A DNA stretch of 64,000 nt from Campanula takesimana (lineage: Eukaryota > Streptophyta > Magnoliopsida > Asterales > Campanulaceae). How positions within the stretch are numbered: the first letter of the stretch is position 1; each line of letters begins with the position of its first letter. The stretch is taken from assembly GCA_026119855.1 (NCBI GenBank), contig JAOWBW010000445.1, positions 124,001 through 188,000 of the forward strand, in the 5' to 3' direction. The notes beneath the pieces are model-generated. The model was not told where the DNA came from. It did no database searches and was given only the letters and a program-made list of their open reading frames with translations. Below are positions 1-12,305 of this stretch, one piece after another. The translations under genes were made by a program, and so were the position numbers.

Positions 1-1216
1 GGAGGCGCGCGCAACCTATCCCCTGTTGTGACATTTATTTCCCTTTTTGTCCAATCTTTCGAGGGCCATATTTTGTTCATCCGGACTCCGTTTTAGGTGT
101 TTAAGCTATCGTTTTAAAGATCTCCTTGAGCTCTTCATGATGAGTGAGTATTTTCGGTTGTGTTCTTGAGTTAACTGGTTCCTTTTTGAATGTATGTGAT
201 ATGGGATTTGATTGAATTATTATTTGGAAATATGAAGCACTTTTATGATGCGCGTTTATTCAATTCATCTTTTTGGTGACTAATTGGAATGATTCCCTAC
301 TTTGGAATCGTAAGATGTTTATTCATGCTAATATATTATTACTTAGCATTTATTTGGAAGCCCAGCTGGCATATTTGTTGCATCGGGCGATGGGAAAGAT
401 TATAATGGCAAAGCCAAGTCCATTATAATGTTGACCATTGTTTGCCCTTACTATACCCCTTTTCCAGATTGACCTTGGAAGAGATAAGTTAGCTTCCTTT
501 GTGAATGTATCTAGCTACCGAGCATGACTTTGTGGCATGGCTCTTGTCCTTTGTGACACTCTTATGGTTATTGTTCCGGTACCGGGGATTTCTCTTCAGC
601 TTTAATGCTATTATGAAGATGTTGATGGTTGATTATTGAAGCTGCGCAACGACCTTTATTTGGTTTATCAGTTTGGGAAAACGTTGGCTATATCCTTTGT
701 TATGTGTTTATTTCCGCTGCCATCTGTTATGTGATAATTGCTATGTGTTATGTGATTTATTATGGATTATTGCATCATATCATGTCATGTAGTTGCATTA
801 GTAACTTATTGAGATTTATCTCACCCCCCTTTCTTTTATCTTTGTTTTTCCTTAATCCCCCCCCAGGTGCTAAGGATTAGTCTCGCTGATCACGAGAAAG
901 AGGACGTCGAGTGTGGATACATTCTTTGGGGAAAGTTGTTATAGGTTGGTTTACATTATATAAATGTGTAACCTTTTTGGGATAGTCGTACCAAACAATG
1001 ACGTCATTAAGAATTGTACATTTATATTCTGTTGGGCATAAACTTGTGGAAGTTTATGATAGTTGTATTTGGTTATTATCAAACTTGGATTTGTAAAACT
1101 TTGGATCATCACCTTTTGGTATCAAATGGAATTTTTAACTTCGGTATTTCACAGTTTTGGTTTTAAGTCGACGTCCAGCTCGCGATCTCGGGCCCGTGGG
1201 GTTCGGGGTCGCGACA
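1..1216 (+). repeat. Gypsy-type LTR, right-hand part, cut by the window edge
   Basis: The sequence ends in GGGGTCGCGACA at 1216, the typical CA end of an LTR, and copia gag coding sequence begins directly after it. The same sequence occurs in reverse complement at 28328-29217, where the copy starts TGTCGCGACC. The block near 780-900, with a C-rich run followed by CAGG, resembles the block near 59790-59880 inside the LTR of the Tekay-type element at 57755-60280, so this is a relative of that family and lies in plus orientation. The left end and any internal region lie outside the window. I see no real gene in it; the small reading frame at 629-880 has no recognisable content. Whether this is a solo LTR or a 3' LTR cannot be decided here. 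Confidence 0.75.
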
Positions 1217-2079
1217 TAGATACCTGAAGTCGACGCAGCCTTGCTGCTCTTCTTCTTCTTTTGCTCTTCCAAGAAAGCCTTGCAATTTCGTTTCCAATTA
1301 CCAATTTCTTGATAATGGAAACAGATTGCATCCTTTTGTGAATCGGGTTTTGCCTCAGAAGCCTTGGCAACCTTTGCCTTGCTTATCTTGGGTTTGACAA
1401 CTTTCTTACCCTTTCCTTTGGCACTAGCCTTCTTCCCATCATGAACCAAGAGCACGGGAGAACCTTTCTCCACAATCTTCATCTCCGCAATTTTAAGCAT
1501 CCCATGCAACTCGGAGAGATTCTTATCCATTCCATGCATGTTATAATTCATCACAAACTGATTATAACTTTTAGGCAATGAATTAAGAATGAGATCCGTG
1601 GCTAGCTCCAATGGGATTGGATAGCCAAGTTTCTCAAGGTGCTCTACATAGCCTTTCATTTTCAGCATGTGATGACTCACTTGTTGCCCTTCATTCATTT
1701 TGCAAGAAGTGAATGCAACAATGATCTTGTACCTCTCTTGCCTAGCTTGCTCTTGAAACATGGCTCTTAACTCCACGCCTATCTCATAGGCTTCCAAATG
1801 TTCCAAACTTTGTTGAAGTTTTGAGCACATGGTAGCAAGCATGAGACAACTTACATCTCTAGAATCATTACGATGTTTCTTGTAACTGTCTCTTTCTGTC
1901 CTAGGGGCAGTAGGTTCTAGTTCAGCAGGAAGAGGCCCATCGAAAATGTACAACTTATCTTCCTGCCTTAGAACAATTCTTAGGCTACGGATCCAATCCA
2001 TAAAGTTTGTAACATTCTCTTGGAGCTTATCCTTCTCAAGGATCGATCGCAACGAAATTGATTGAGTGTTAGTGGTCAT
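1217..2079 (-). pseudogene. gag: Copia element A gag, 5' part, truncated by LTR insertion
   Basis: This is the Gag of a Ty1/copia retrotransposon (UBN2-type), which packages element RNA into particles. It starts MTTNTQSISLRSILEKDKL at 2079 and resembles the gag of copia C (24306-25407) along its length. The zinc knuckle near residues 250-265 is degenerate: in CFHYQEIGNWKRNC the second Cys is Tyr and the His is Asn, so two of four ligands are lost. The coding sequence stops matching copia C at GIYV, where the gypsy LTR ending at 1216 was inserted; the frame then reads a further 27 codons into that LTR. Protease, integrase and RT of this copy are not in the window. Broken and not expected to function. 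Confidence 0.85.
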
Positions 2080-3644
2080 TTTCTACAAATATGCAAAATT
2101 TCCAAAATTTAATAAGTACCGGTTTCATTAAAAAAATAAATAATATAATTTTTTCAAACAAAATTACTCCCATTAAATTATATAACCTTCATATACATCC
2201 AATGTATAATATAATTTAATTGGGCTAAGATCCAACTTTATTTTAACTTTTGAGTTCACGGAGGCGGACCGCTCAAAACTAAATTAATTAGGTAGACAAT
2301 CATGTCAATCATATCCCATATGATTCTTAGATCCTTTTATGAGATTCTTTGAGAAATCCAATTTCAAAAAGCATGTTTAATCTCATCTTTTGCCTAGGCC
2401 CAAAACTGTTTTGACGCCTAATTAAGTCCAACCATTTTAAACGTATAGGAACCATTCAATTTAATGCACCTTGCGGAGGCAAGCCCACATTGAATTAATG
2501 AACCTCATCTTGCTCATACATGAATAAAATTAATGCACCTCGCGGAGGCGAACCCACATCAAAATCACCCATGTGTAAACAAGTGTTTTAATCATGGCGT
2601 GGCAAAAAGAACTTAAAACTTTCTTTGAAGGTACATCACATATAGCATACAACACATTTATGAGCACATAATATAAACATGTTACGCATCAAGTTTAGCC
2701 ACTAAATTAATCTCCATTAATTTAAGCATAATATTTATGTGTCATTAGTTTCTCTATAATTATGAGGATGAGACTCTTTGAACTTTGGTTATCATCTTCC
2801 AAATCAAGACAACAAGAAATGCGGCCGAAACTAAGCCATCAGGCATCCACAATTTCGCACTAATTCAAGAAACCAAGAAAGTAGTCCATGTGGCTGAAAC
2901 TAAGAAATAGATGGTCTCGATAAACGTAGGCCAATTGCATCCACAATTCCACATGGATCTCCAATCATTGAATCAAGAACTTTGTTTCTCAATTTTAGCA
3001 ATTATATACTCTTCATAATTCTAACTTCGTTTTATCTTTGAAACTTTGATTGCGATCTAGTTTGGGAAACACAATCTCGATGAACGCAGATTAGCCATCA
3101 AAACCTTGAACCAATCTTAGAATCACAAGATCAAAACAAATAGGAAAATCAAACCCCAAGATCCACACCAAAACCAACTGCCCAAAACCCGCTCCAGATC
3201 AGCAGGTCTGGCCGGTATTGTCACTGATTCGGTTGGACCCCATCAAAATTCCAGAATCTGATTCTGATTCTGACCAATTGTTCGGCCGCCCAAGAAAATC
3301 TGTGCGGTCGCCCAAACTTGTGCGGCCGCCCAATATTTTCTGTACGGTCGCACAATAGCATCAGACATAATTTTTTTTTAAAGTTCGAAAATTTGTCTCA
3401 AAATTGTTTTCCCCGATTATTAAAACTTTGATCCAATCAAAAATTAATAATCAAACAATTCAGAATCCAACATAATTTTTTTTAGTGCGATTCAATAGTG
3501 CGATTAAAGTTGTAAAATAATAAACCACATAAAATCATATAACACATAAACATCATATAATCCAATATTCATATCATGTTAGGCACATAAACAATTTATA
3601 TACACACAACATGATCTAGGGATTGAAATAATCAACATGAACGG
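2080..3644 (-). other. Copia A untranslated leader between primer site and gag
   Basis: About 1.56 kb with no supported gene, between gag and the primer-binding site of copia A. It is AT-rich and carries short repeated phrases also present in the leader of copia C: a GGCATCCACAAT phrase near 2840 and 2935, and a CACCTCGCGGAGGC phrase near 2470-2550. At 3279-3353 there are four near-palindromic copies of a TGTGCGGCCGCCCA-like motif. Confidence 0.6.
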
Positions 3645-3657
3645 GGCTCTGATACCA
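3645..3657 (-). other. Copia A primer-binding site (initiator tRNA-Met)
   Basis: On the minus strand it reads TGGTATCAGAGCC, the complement of the 3' end of plant initiator tRNA-Met. It lies one base from the LTR end (TGTTGGG at 3659 in plus reading). It fixes the minus orientation of copia A. Confidence 0.9.
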
Positions 3658-3658
3658 C

Positions 3659-3920
3659 TGTTGGGTTTCGTAATAACATGCGCAGCGGAAAATAGCATTC
3701 AAAATTTTTATGAAACCCAAAGCCCATAGATCCATTCATATGATTGAATCAAATACTTGCAATATGAATACTAGAAAAACTAACCCTTGATGACTTTGAA
3801 TTTGGTCTTTGATCTTGGTGGAGAAATTGAAGCTTTAATCACGAACAAGTAAGAACACGAACTTTGAAGATGATAAGCTTCACCCTCTAGCGGTATCCAC
3901 ACCTTGAACGAATCTCGATC
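3659..3920 (-). repeat. Copia A 5' LTR, partial
   Basis: It starts TGTTGGGTTTCG next to the primer site. It aligns by eye with the LTR of copia C (26895 onwards) through shared phrases such as CATGCGCAGCGGAA, AGATCCATTCA, ATCACGAAC and ATCCACACCTTGAACGAAT. Similarity ends near 3916-3920, so the distal LTR is lost or unrecognisable. No target duplication is found. Confidence 0.65.
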
Positions 3921-4396
3921 TTAACCGGGGCTTAATCATGATTGGAATGGATCGCACATTGGAAACCTCGCAATGCACTAGACCCTAGGATCGTTAATTT
4001 TGGTCGGTGGAAGCCGCTTGCCCTATAGGACCCTCGCCCGGGACAGTCCATCCTTGGGAGCGTGCAAGGCAGGTGAAAAATGAGGGGTCTATAGGCGTAG
4101 TGATGGCCTCCACTGATCCAGGATTTAGAATAGTTGCGAAAAAGAAGAGAAATCTTTTCCAACCAGCTAGGAATAAATGTGTTTTAAGTAAACATGAACA
4201 TAATTAATAATAATGAACCGTCATGTTGCATGATCCTAAACCCATTCTCCCAAACACCAACCCGAGTTGATACCCGAGTCTGAAATGAGCCTCCTTCTCC
4301 TCCGCAGCTCGTAAGAAGTGGGTCAGAGTCCCGGGTCATTGTCTGATTAGTGCCGAGTCTGAAAGTTCATCAGCAGCTTCACTCAGACTTCTCCGA
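3921..4396. other. Junction region between copia A LTR and Tat-type gag
   Basis: No gene supported. The right part (about 4250-4396), with a repeated ACCCGAGT phrase, is probably the leader of the Tat-type element that begins at 4397. The short reading frames here show no family features. Where copia A ends and the older element begins cannot be fixed. Confidence 0.4.
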
Positions 4397-6894
4397 ATGG
4401 CTAGTTCGGCAGGAAGTAGTAGTGGGGGTGACAACGCAGCGAATCTGAATGGTCTTAGTAGGGATGAGCTGGTACAAGATCTAGAGGCTGCCAGGGCCCG
4501 GGAAGAGAATGTCAGGAAATGTCATGAGGATATGCAGAATAGGGTTATGGAGGCCATGAGGGAGAGAGGGGTAGCCGTTGTGTTTGAAAACGACGAAAGT
4601 TTTGTGGAGATCACTGATGAAGAGGGAATTGAGAATGTGAAGCCACAAGGATATAACCAGGTTCCGCCCCCTCAAGCTTACCCAAATATGGAAACCTCAC
4701 GTCCCACATTCCAAGCTACCACTCACCAAAATGTGCCTACCACTCACGCTTCATTTGTCCCGCCGGGCGGTTTTCCCGTATACCTGCCGGGGTTCAACTT
4801 GTATGACACAATCCTAAGTAGCCGAGCACCCTTGGCTCCCGCTACCATTGGCCTGCCACCTCCGGCTTTGCCAACCACATCCCGAGAAGTGCCTTACCCA
4901 CTTTACCACCCAATGGCCCAAATCCCTGAGGCTATCCCACCATATATCCTGACATGTAACCCGGCACCAGGGTATGTCTACACCAATTTGCCACCTCAAA
5001 ATCCTCCTCCAATGGTCCCATCCATCACTTTACCTCCCGTCACAATGCCATTAACAAGCCAAACCGTGGGATCAATCAACTCAAGCCCACATGTGGACCC
5101 CCAGATGGGGTGGTTGGTAGAGAGATTTAAACAGATGGAAGAGAGATTTGAGGGGATGAACGAAAGGAAATCCTCCTTGGGGCTCACCGACCCCAATAAG
5201 ATTGTTCCTCTGCCTCACAAGTTCAAAATTCCAGAGATAGACAAATTTGACGGAACTGCCTGTCCCCAGACTCATCTCAATGCTTACACTTTACCATGAG
5301 AGCGAAAGGGTGTACCATGCAGCAAATGGCCGATCACTTCCAACTGTCCTTGAGAGGAAACGCCCTCAAGTGGTTCTTTCACTTAAAAGATGAATCCCGA
5401 GCAACCTGGGATGCAATCAAAGAAGCATTCCTCACCAAATACCGGTCAAACCTAGAGTGGGAAACTAACTGGGTTGATCTGCAAAGCACCTTGCAAAAAT
5501 GAGATGAACCAATAGGGGAATTCTACAAGAGGTGGAATTATAAACTTGGGGAGATTTCCAATCCGCCCACAGAAGAAGAACAATTGGACATTTTCAAATC
5601 ATGCTTGAAACCTAAGCTGCGGGCCTTGATCAGTCATCATTTTTACCCCAACCTCCGGGCAATGGTCACTGCCGGGTCTAAATTCGAGAAGACCCTCAAT
5701 GAGCAATCTTCTACTCAGGCCAGTGGCAACTCCTACAGATATCGTCCCCCGACAGGCGGAAAAGGGAAGGAAGCCGTGGGAGCTGTAAACAATATCCAAG
5801 GGGAGAATCCGAGGCAAACTCCGCAAAAGGCCGGGAACTGGGAACGACGCCCGTATGTTAGATTCGAGGACTTTGGGATGCCCTTGGGAAAGGTTTTTGA
5901 GGGGTTAGTTAAACAAGGCCTTGCCAAACCCCTGGTTAACTTCCAACCCAGAAATCCCGAGAGGTACCTTGACGAGAGCAAGAGGTGTGCATTCCACAGC
6001 TACCATGGGCATAACACCGATGATTGCCCCGCTATAAAATGCATCATCATAGACTTGATCACCAAAGGGAAGATTGAATGCCCCCGGAGTCCAAATGTGA
6101 TCAACAACCCCTTCCCCAATAACCATGGCATTAATATGATTGAATTTGGGCCAGCCAATGTGAACATGATTGAGTTCGGAGAGCCGACACCGATAAACCT
6201 TTTGGAATTCAATGTCCCGATGACTGAGATTGGGGAGGAATGGAAGGAAACCCTATGGACGTGTGTGCAGGAAGGAAACATGAAATGCCCATCCGACTCT
6301 ATGATTGCCAATGTGATGAGCGCATGGGTCCCCCACCAAAATGCCGATGAGTTGATCTTGATAACGCTCACCGAGCATGAGCTAACGTTCGAAGAATGCA
6401 TGGAGGAAATGGAAAAGTCCGTTAAGGGCACGTTGGACAGCGAGAGCCAGGGCTCAAATGGGGTTTATCCTCCTTATGATGATTGCTTCCATGTCATTGA
6501 AGCATGTAGCTCATCCACCGGCAAAAGAAAAGTTAAACAAGTAGGTCACCCCAATGGGAGGAATGGGTCCGAAATTGCAAAAACTCCGGAAGTCACCAAC
6601 TATGAAGGGTATCTCGCCCGAATGAAAGGAGCCATTCGCTCTATGCCCCATGAGGATCTCCGAATCTTATGTGAAAGTGATGATGATGAGGTATCTTCAA
6701 ATGTGCCTCCTCGTATTCATTCCCTGAGATTGGAAGAAGAAGGTTTTCCGGCCCTAGATGACTTCTTAGCTTTGCCACCGTTATCTCCACCGCCACCGCT
6801 GATTGACGGGTCCATATTCCCAGATTACTACTGTTGCATGCTTACTCTGGAAAAACTCCGTAAAACCGTAGGAGTTGAGAGGAGCCAAAGCCAC
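4397..6894 (+). pseudogene. gag: Tat/Ogre-like gypsy gag (host element, part 1)
   Basis: Gag of a Ty3/gypsy element of the Tat group. It has a coiled N-terminal part (ELVQDLEAARAREENVRKC), a proline-rich middle, then the retrotransposon-gag core: KFKIPEIDKFDGTACPQTHL, ALKWFFHL and WDAIKEAFLTKY. The C-terminal part has the Tat signature CAFHSYHGHNTDDCPAIK (about 5988-6041). A frameshift near 5290 and a TGA at 5500-5502 break it; from 5503 the frame is open up to the solo LTR at 6895. With the LTR and one GCCAC copy removed, it continues in frame at 9545. No zinc knuckle is obvious beyond the CX12HX4C-like CAFHSY region. The 5' LTR of this element is not recognisable. Confidence 0.85.
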
Positions 6895-9539
6895 TGTAAT
6901 AACCAATTTTTTTTTTTTTATCTATTTTATTTTAATTCGGTTTTATTAATTCAATTAAATAATAATTAAAGTTATAAAGCAATTGAAAGAAGTGGGCCGA
7001 AGATTTTGGATTGGCCCAAAATTTGTATTAGTAAACCCAACCCAATTAGGAATCAATCCAAAGTATAAATTCTTGAGTTAGTCAAATTAGGAATTCTTTA
7101 CTATCATAAAATCAAAAAAAAAAAAGAGGAAAACAAAACCCTAAACCTTACCTAGCCGCCGGCCGAACCTAGGAGGAGGGAGAAGAAAATTTTCGCCATT
7201 GTTTTGGAAGAAGTAATCCGACCATTCTCAAGGTAATGCTAAATCCTACTCTCCAAAATTTGTTTCATTGAATTCAGATTAATAAATCATAAGTTATGCA
7301 TGTTTTAAGAATACAAATATTAGGGTTTGCATGCTAGTGATTAATGATAAAATTTTAAAGGTTAATGGAGTTGATCTAGATGCTATGGAGAAAGGAAATA
7401 GTAATCTTAATACTAGTTTTATTTTTAAGATTGATTTTTTTTTTTTCATGAATTGAATTGATTAATAGTATGCAATGCTTGGGAATTAAACACATGAATC
7501 ATTGAGGTTGAATTGGGTTATCAAAAGATGGAAAAAAAAATATGGATCTTCCCATGGCTATATTCGGCCGAATGGCCCTAGGCCATTGAAGGTTGATTTT
7601 GTTGATTTAAATGATCCTCGTTAAGTGAATTGTGAATGATATTGATGTTTGGAAATTTAGAAAAATTTAAAGAATTAGAAAGATTGATCAAAATCAATGA
7701 ATCTTGATGAGGTATAATTCGGCAATGGTGACATAACTTGGGTGTTAATTCTTGATTGAAGATGTTAAGAAATGGGACAGAAAGTTAGTGTTTTCGTTAA
7801 GTTTCTAATGGAAAGAAAACAAAATCGTTAAAAGGATTGCTAACAAGTTAGAAAAATTAACTTGAGAAAATAGAATAAGTACTTGGAAGACCTTGGGAGT
7901 TAAAAAGTTAACGAGAAAGGAAAAGATTAGAAATTTCAGTTAGTTTCCTAACGGAAAAGGACAAAACTGAAAAGGAATTAAAGTTAAAAGAAATAAAAAG
8001 GGAAATTTTGAAGTTAGAGGGGCCTAAGTGCTTAAAAATAGAAACTTGGGGGACCTTATGAACAAAACCAAAGTCAAAGGACCTTTCTGTAATTAAAGGA
8101 AAGTTGAAGGACTGAATTGTAAATAATCCAAAGTTGAAGGACCAATTTACAATTAAACTAAAGTTTAATCTGCAATTAATCCAAAGTTGAAGGACTAAAT
8201 TGTAATTGAACTAAAGTTGAAGGACTAAATTGCAATTAATCCAAAGTTGAAGGACCAATTTGCAATTAACCCAAAGTGGAGGGACCAAATTGTAATTAAC
8301 CCAAAGTTAGAGGACCTAATTACAATTATATTAAAGTTAAAGGGCTGACTCGCACATCAAAGTCAGGAACTTGAACGTAAGAAAAGAAGTAACGAAGTAA
8401 AGAAGTTAAAACGCATCTCTCAGTTAACTCAGTAAAAGTAGTTAACCATGTTGAGAGTACTAAAGTAAATTACTCCGTGCCTTGTAGATTTGCACAGAGA
8501 GGAGATTGCGGGGAAAAGCAATTCAGGTAAGGGATTACGTTCCTTACAGTATTTGAACTCCTGTTTATTGGAATTCCGTATTTTTCTAAAGTTAGCTATC
8601 AGTATGGCATGATAGTATTTGAATGAACTCTGCGTTATTGAACGTTTCTTGAAAGAATCTATACTTAGTGATGTTCCCATCGATCTACTAAGTATCGAAG
8701 TTTGAAACTTGTATCACATACTTGTACCATGGTATGTTCTCATTTTAACTTGTAAGTTACCCACTTACTTGTTAAGGCAGCCAATGTCCAGTTAGAAAAG
8801 ACATTGACGGACAGTCCAGTTAGAAAAGACTCGTCCTTAAACTAGGGATTGCATGAGTGATCACATGCCTTCTCTCAGGAATTGTCTGATTACAAGGATG
8901 ATTCTAGACCCCGAGCATATGTGTGTGGATACCATATATGTTACGACCCACACTATTGGCTGAAGAAGCTAGGTGTACAAATTGTACCTTTGGCATTGAG
9001 GTTATAATGTACGTTACCAAGGAATTGACGGAACTTGAATGAATCCCTTTGGATTGTAGTGCCATCTTAAAAGAAATACGACTGTATTGTTCTGCAGTCT
9101 TGAATCCAAAAGTAACTGAACCTATCCTTGTAAAAGTTATTCATAGTATTCGTTCTGGTCGTCTCTCCTTAGTAACCGGAGAGGCCACGTATGAACTTAC
9201 TGAGCATTCGTTCGCTCATCCCTTCTCTATAAATTTTGTTTCAGGATTTAAGTAGAAGGACAAGACAAGGAAAGAAGCCGTAGGAAGACGGTGGATCGAA
9301 GATTCTTAAATTAATAGTTTTAAGTACGTTTATTTATGGTGATGTAAGTTGAAGTACATTGATGGTTAGGGTTGTTACCTACCAAGACAAGTTTAAGTTA
9401 CGCTTCCGCTATTGTTTTGAATTTATGGTTTAAATAAGGGGCCGTTGTGAACCCTAAATTGAAGTATTTATTATTGTTATTTATTGATATTTAATGCCAT
9501 TAAATGCTCAGATATTATAAGAAAATTCGGGGTGTTACA
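6895..9539 (+). mobile_element. Solo LTR of a gypsy-type element with target duplication
   Basis: It starts TGTAATAACC and ends GGGGTGTTACA, and is flanked by the 5-bp duplication GCCAC (6890-6894 and 9540-9544). Removing it with one duplication restores the surrounding gag frame, which is strong proof of the boundaries. At 2645 bp it has no internal coding region, so it is an LTR left by LTR-LTR recombination. About 8020-8350 contains a degenerate tandem repeat of roughly 30 bp around the phrase CCAAAGTTGAAGGAC. The general layout resembles the long LTR at 57755-60280, which suggests a Tekay-like source. Strand is assigned by that resemblance only. No gene inside. Confidence 0.88.
8020..8350. 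repeat. Degenerate ~30-bp tandem repeat inside the solo LTR
   Basis: The phrase AAAGTTGAAGGAC(CT)AAATTG(TC)AATTAA recurs about eight times with point changes and small indels. It belongs to the LTR and does not code. Confidence 0.7.
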
Positions 9540-10229
9540 GCCACCACCCTGTCTCTCTAGAAAAGATCCGCGAGTCGGCAAACACCCCGAAAAGAATGGT
9601 CATGGTGAATGAGTTAAGAAGGGAAGCATGGCCATATTGTACCCAAAACCCCTCGTCACTCGAAAAAGGGGCGGAAGAGGTTGACGGCCCATTTGATTGG
9701 AAGTGTTCAATATGGTACCCAACTTAAGAGGACACAACCCAAGAGGACACAAGCTAACATATCTTTGTGGTCCCTCCTCACTTCCTCCTACCCTCACAAG
9801 CTTAAATTGGAGGAATGCTTGGCCCAAACTATGGTACCCACCACGGCTACCCCCGAAGAGGCCGTGCAAATGATTGCAAGTGTTCAATATGGGAATGTCA
9901 TCACATTCAGGGACTTGGACTTGCCGAAATTTGGGGCTAACCAAAATGAAGCCCTCTACATCACGGTGCAATTGGATGAGCGCCGCCTTCCTCGGGTTTT
10001 GGTTGATAATGGCTCTGCCATGAATTTCCTCCCGGCTAAGATGATAGATCTACTTAGTCTAAAGCCCACCGACCTAAAGCCTTCCATGATCACCGTCGAG
10101 GCTTATGATTCTACGGCCCGCTCAGTCCTAAGGGTGGCCACCCTGAACCTTTGGTTGGGAAAACAGATGATGCCAACCGACTTCCAAGTACTCGACATCC
10201 CCATATCCTTCACCGCCCTATTGGGACGC
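9540..10229 (+). pseudogene. Tat/Ogre-like gag end and protease (host element, part 2)
   Basis: Continuation of the gag at 4397-6894. The first frame reads HPVSLEKIRESANTPKRM and stops at 9726-9728. A second frame (9681-10229) carries ISLWSLLTSS, then the aspartic protease: LPRVLVDNGSAMNFLPAKM with active-site DNG in place of DTG, as is usual in the Tat/Ogre group, and the family end motif FTALLGR. A frameshift therefore lies between the two parts near 9690-9725. The protease is cut at LLGR by the nested element at 10230; the expected PW follows at 17654, after the second copy of GACGC. The protease would process the element polyprotein. Confidence 0.85.
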
Positions 10230-11244
10230 TGTAGATACCCCGGGGGCGGGACCACGGCTTTAAGCCCGAGCGCGTGAATCACCCTAGGATGTCTAATTGA
10301 TGTTTTAAGAGTCGCCACCCACGTTTTTGAGGAACGTAAGAAAACCTAATGTTTATAAGCCTAAGTTTGATTTACGAAAACAGAGATTCTTTGGGATGAG
10401 GGGTTCGTGGGTTAGGTTACGAAATGGGAAGTACTTAAACACCCATTTCGCCCGAGCAAAGTCGGTCTTGTTTGTTCATAATTCACTTTTTAAGATAAAT
10501 GTGTTCTTCCTATTAAAATGATGATAAAAATGGGTTTTAGAGTTTGAAATGTAGGGAGATGACTCCTAGGCCAATTCAATGTAATGAAAGGACCGTTGGT
10601 GTCATGTCCCAAATGGTTTTGGGTGATTGCACATTTGATTTGAAGAAGAAGAAGAAGAAGAAGAAGAAGAAGAAGGAGAGGAGAAATGTTTAAGACCTTT
10701 ACCTATAGTATCCTTCAAAAAGAATCTCTTGTGAAGCCTTGAAGAAGAGATTGAATACTTTGTTGAAGAAGTCCCAAGAAAAGTCTATGAAAGAAGTGAG
10801 TAAAAAGGTTTGAAAGTAATGATTTTCCAAGTCCTCCTCCAATGATGGATTGGAGGGGTTTTTATAGTTGAAAAGTGACTGTTTTTGGAGCCAAACGGAG
10901 TCTCCAAGAAATCTTTCCCGGGCAAAATCATGTATAATGAGCAAGGGAGAGATTCTTGGGCAGAATCTGTAACTGACAAGCCCCAGAAGCGCGCGCATCC
11001 CACCTAGGCGAAGGAAGGCGCGTGCGTCTGGCCTCAAGGGGAGGAGCCACACGACTCTGAGAAGCAATTTTTGACAGAATGGACTAGAAAGTTAGAACTG
11101 TTATTCAGTTTAGTCCCGGGACTTAACGGAGTCCGTCTGGAACTTAACCAAAGTAACAGAAACTAACAGGAAACACTTAAAAGAGGGAGAAACACAAAAT
11201 CAAGTGTGCAATCGGGGTGAGCGGTCCAAGGCGGGGTGTCTACA
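10230..11244 (-). repeat. 3' LTR of nested Tat element
   Basis: 1015 bp, nearly identical to 16687-17648. It differs mainly by a longer GAA microsatellite near 10642-10675 and about 50 extra bases near 11000-11050. The small reading frames in it are shared by both LTRs and have no recognisable content. GC-rich GCGCGCGC-like motifs lie near 10988-11030. Confidence 0.9.
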
Positions 11245-11428
11245 GAGCCCCTCGGCGGAGTGGATTGCGAAGCAAACGCGCCGACGAAAGACAGACATCC
11301 GCCTAGGACATCACCAAGAAAAGGAAAAGACTCGATAAAAGCAGGAATTTGAAATTGCGGAGGATAGGGGTGCGCTCCCTGTGTGAGCGGCTTTGAGAGA
11401 TAAGGGTGCGCTCCCTGTGTGAGCGGAT

Positions 11429-11683
11429 TTGCCAATAGCGGGATCCGTTTGCTGGAAGCGGGATCTGTTTGCTGGAAGCGGGATCTGTTTTCTGATAGCG
11501 AGATCCATTCGCTGGAAGCGGGATCTGTTTGCTGATAGCGAGATCCGTTTGATGGAATGCGGGACCCGGAGGACCGTTTGCTGGAGTGCGGGACCCGGAG
11601 GACCATTTGCTGAAGTGCGGGACCCGGAGGACCGTTTGCTGAAGTGCGGGACCCGGACGACTGTTTGCTTTGAATGGATGTAG
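11429..11683. repeat. Minisatellite in the 3' part of the nested Tat element
   Basis: Two linked tandem repeats: about six 20-bp units around AGCGGGATCTGTTTGCTGGA, then about four 29-bp units around GTGCGGGACCCGGAGGACCG. Reading frames on both strands pass through it only because the repeats lack stops. It lies between the antisense ORF and the 3' LTR. Confidence 0.8.
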
Positions 11684-12305
11684 ATCTTATTTGATGATGA
11701 AGCAGTGATTCCGTGGATCATCTCAGACCAAGTTGTTGTCGTGAGTCGTACTTTGACTGTTTGACTTTGACTTTTGACGGGGTGCGGGCACAGTTGACTG
11801 CGGAGTTATTTGTGCTGGAGATGAATTGTAAAAAACTGATCTTTGAGAAAATTAAAGACGCCCTACTTTGAATGGGAGTTTCTATCTTATTTCAGTTTTT
11901 TAGACATGCCTTAAGGGCGGACCAAATTAATGTGTGCCCAGCTGGGTGTTCGCTGTCGTCGTTTTGGGCTTCTCTTGTTGGTGGGATTGATCTTTTCTGT
12001 AGATAGAAGGCGTTTGAACGTGCCTGGGCTTCCTTCTTGAACTGACAAGGGCTATTTCTGAAGCCTTCTTATGCCTGGGACGCGGGCACTTCCTCTCTTG
12101 GATACGGGACACGCGCGCCTTGTAGACCGGTGTCGGGAGGCGCGCGCCTCTGGGAGGTGAAATTCAGGGCCTGATATTTGCTGGCCAAAAGATCCTCCAA
12201 CAGCTACGATATCAGCTTCTGGTCGACGATTCGATTCCAACAGCCCTTTTCCTTCATTTTTGAACACCATTCTATTACCCAATCTTGCTTATAACCTTCT
12301 TTCCC
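11684..12305. other. Non-coding stretch upstream of the antisense ORF
   Basis: No gene supported. It contains GC-rich motifs with GCGCGCGCC cores near 12090-12155. It may hold the promoter of the plus-strand ORF that starts at 12306, but no clear TATA or initiator can be assigned. Confidence 0.4.

Noticed and set aside
9049..9255. 68-codon frame in the solo LTR
   Set aside because: Entirely inside an LTR with defined ends; no protein similarity recognised.
10642..10675. GAA run as a CRISPR-like or regulatory array
   Set aside because: A plain trinucleotide microsatellite inside both LTRs of the nested Tat element, of different length in each.
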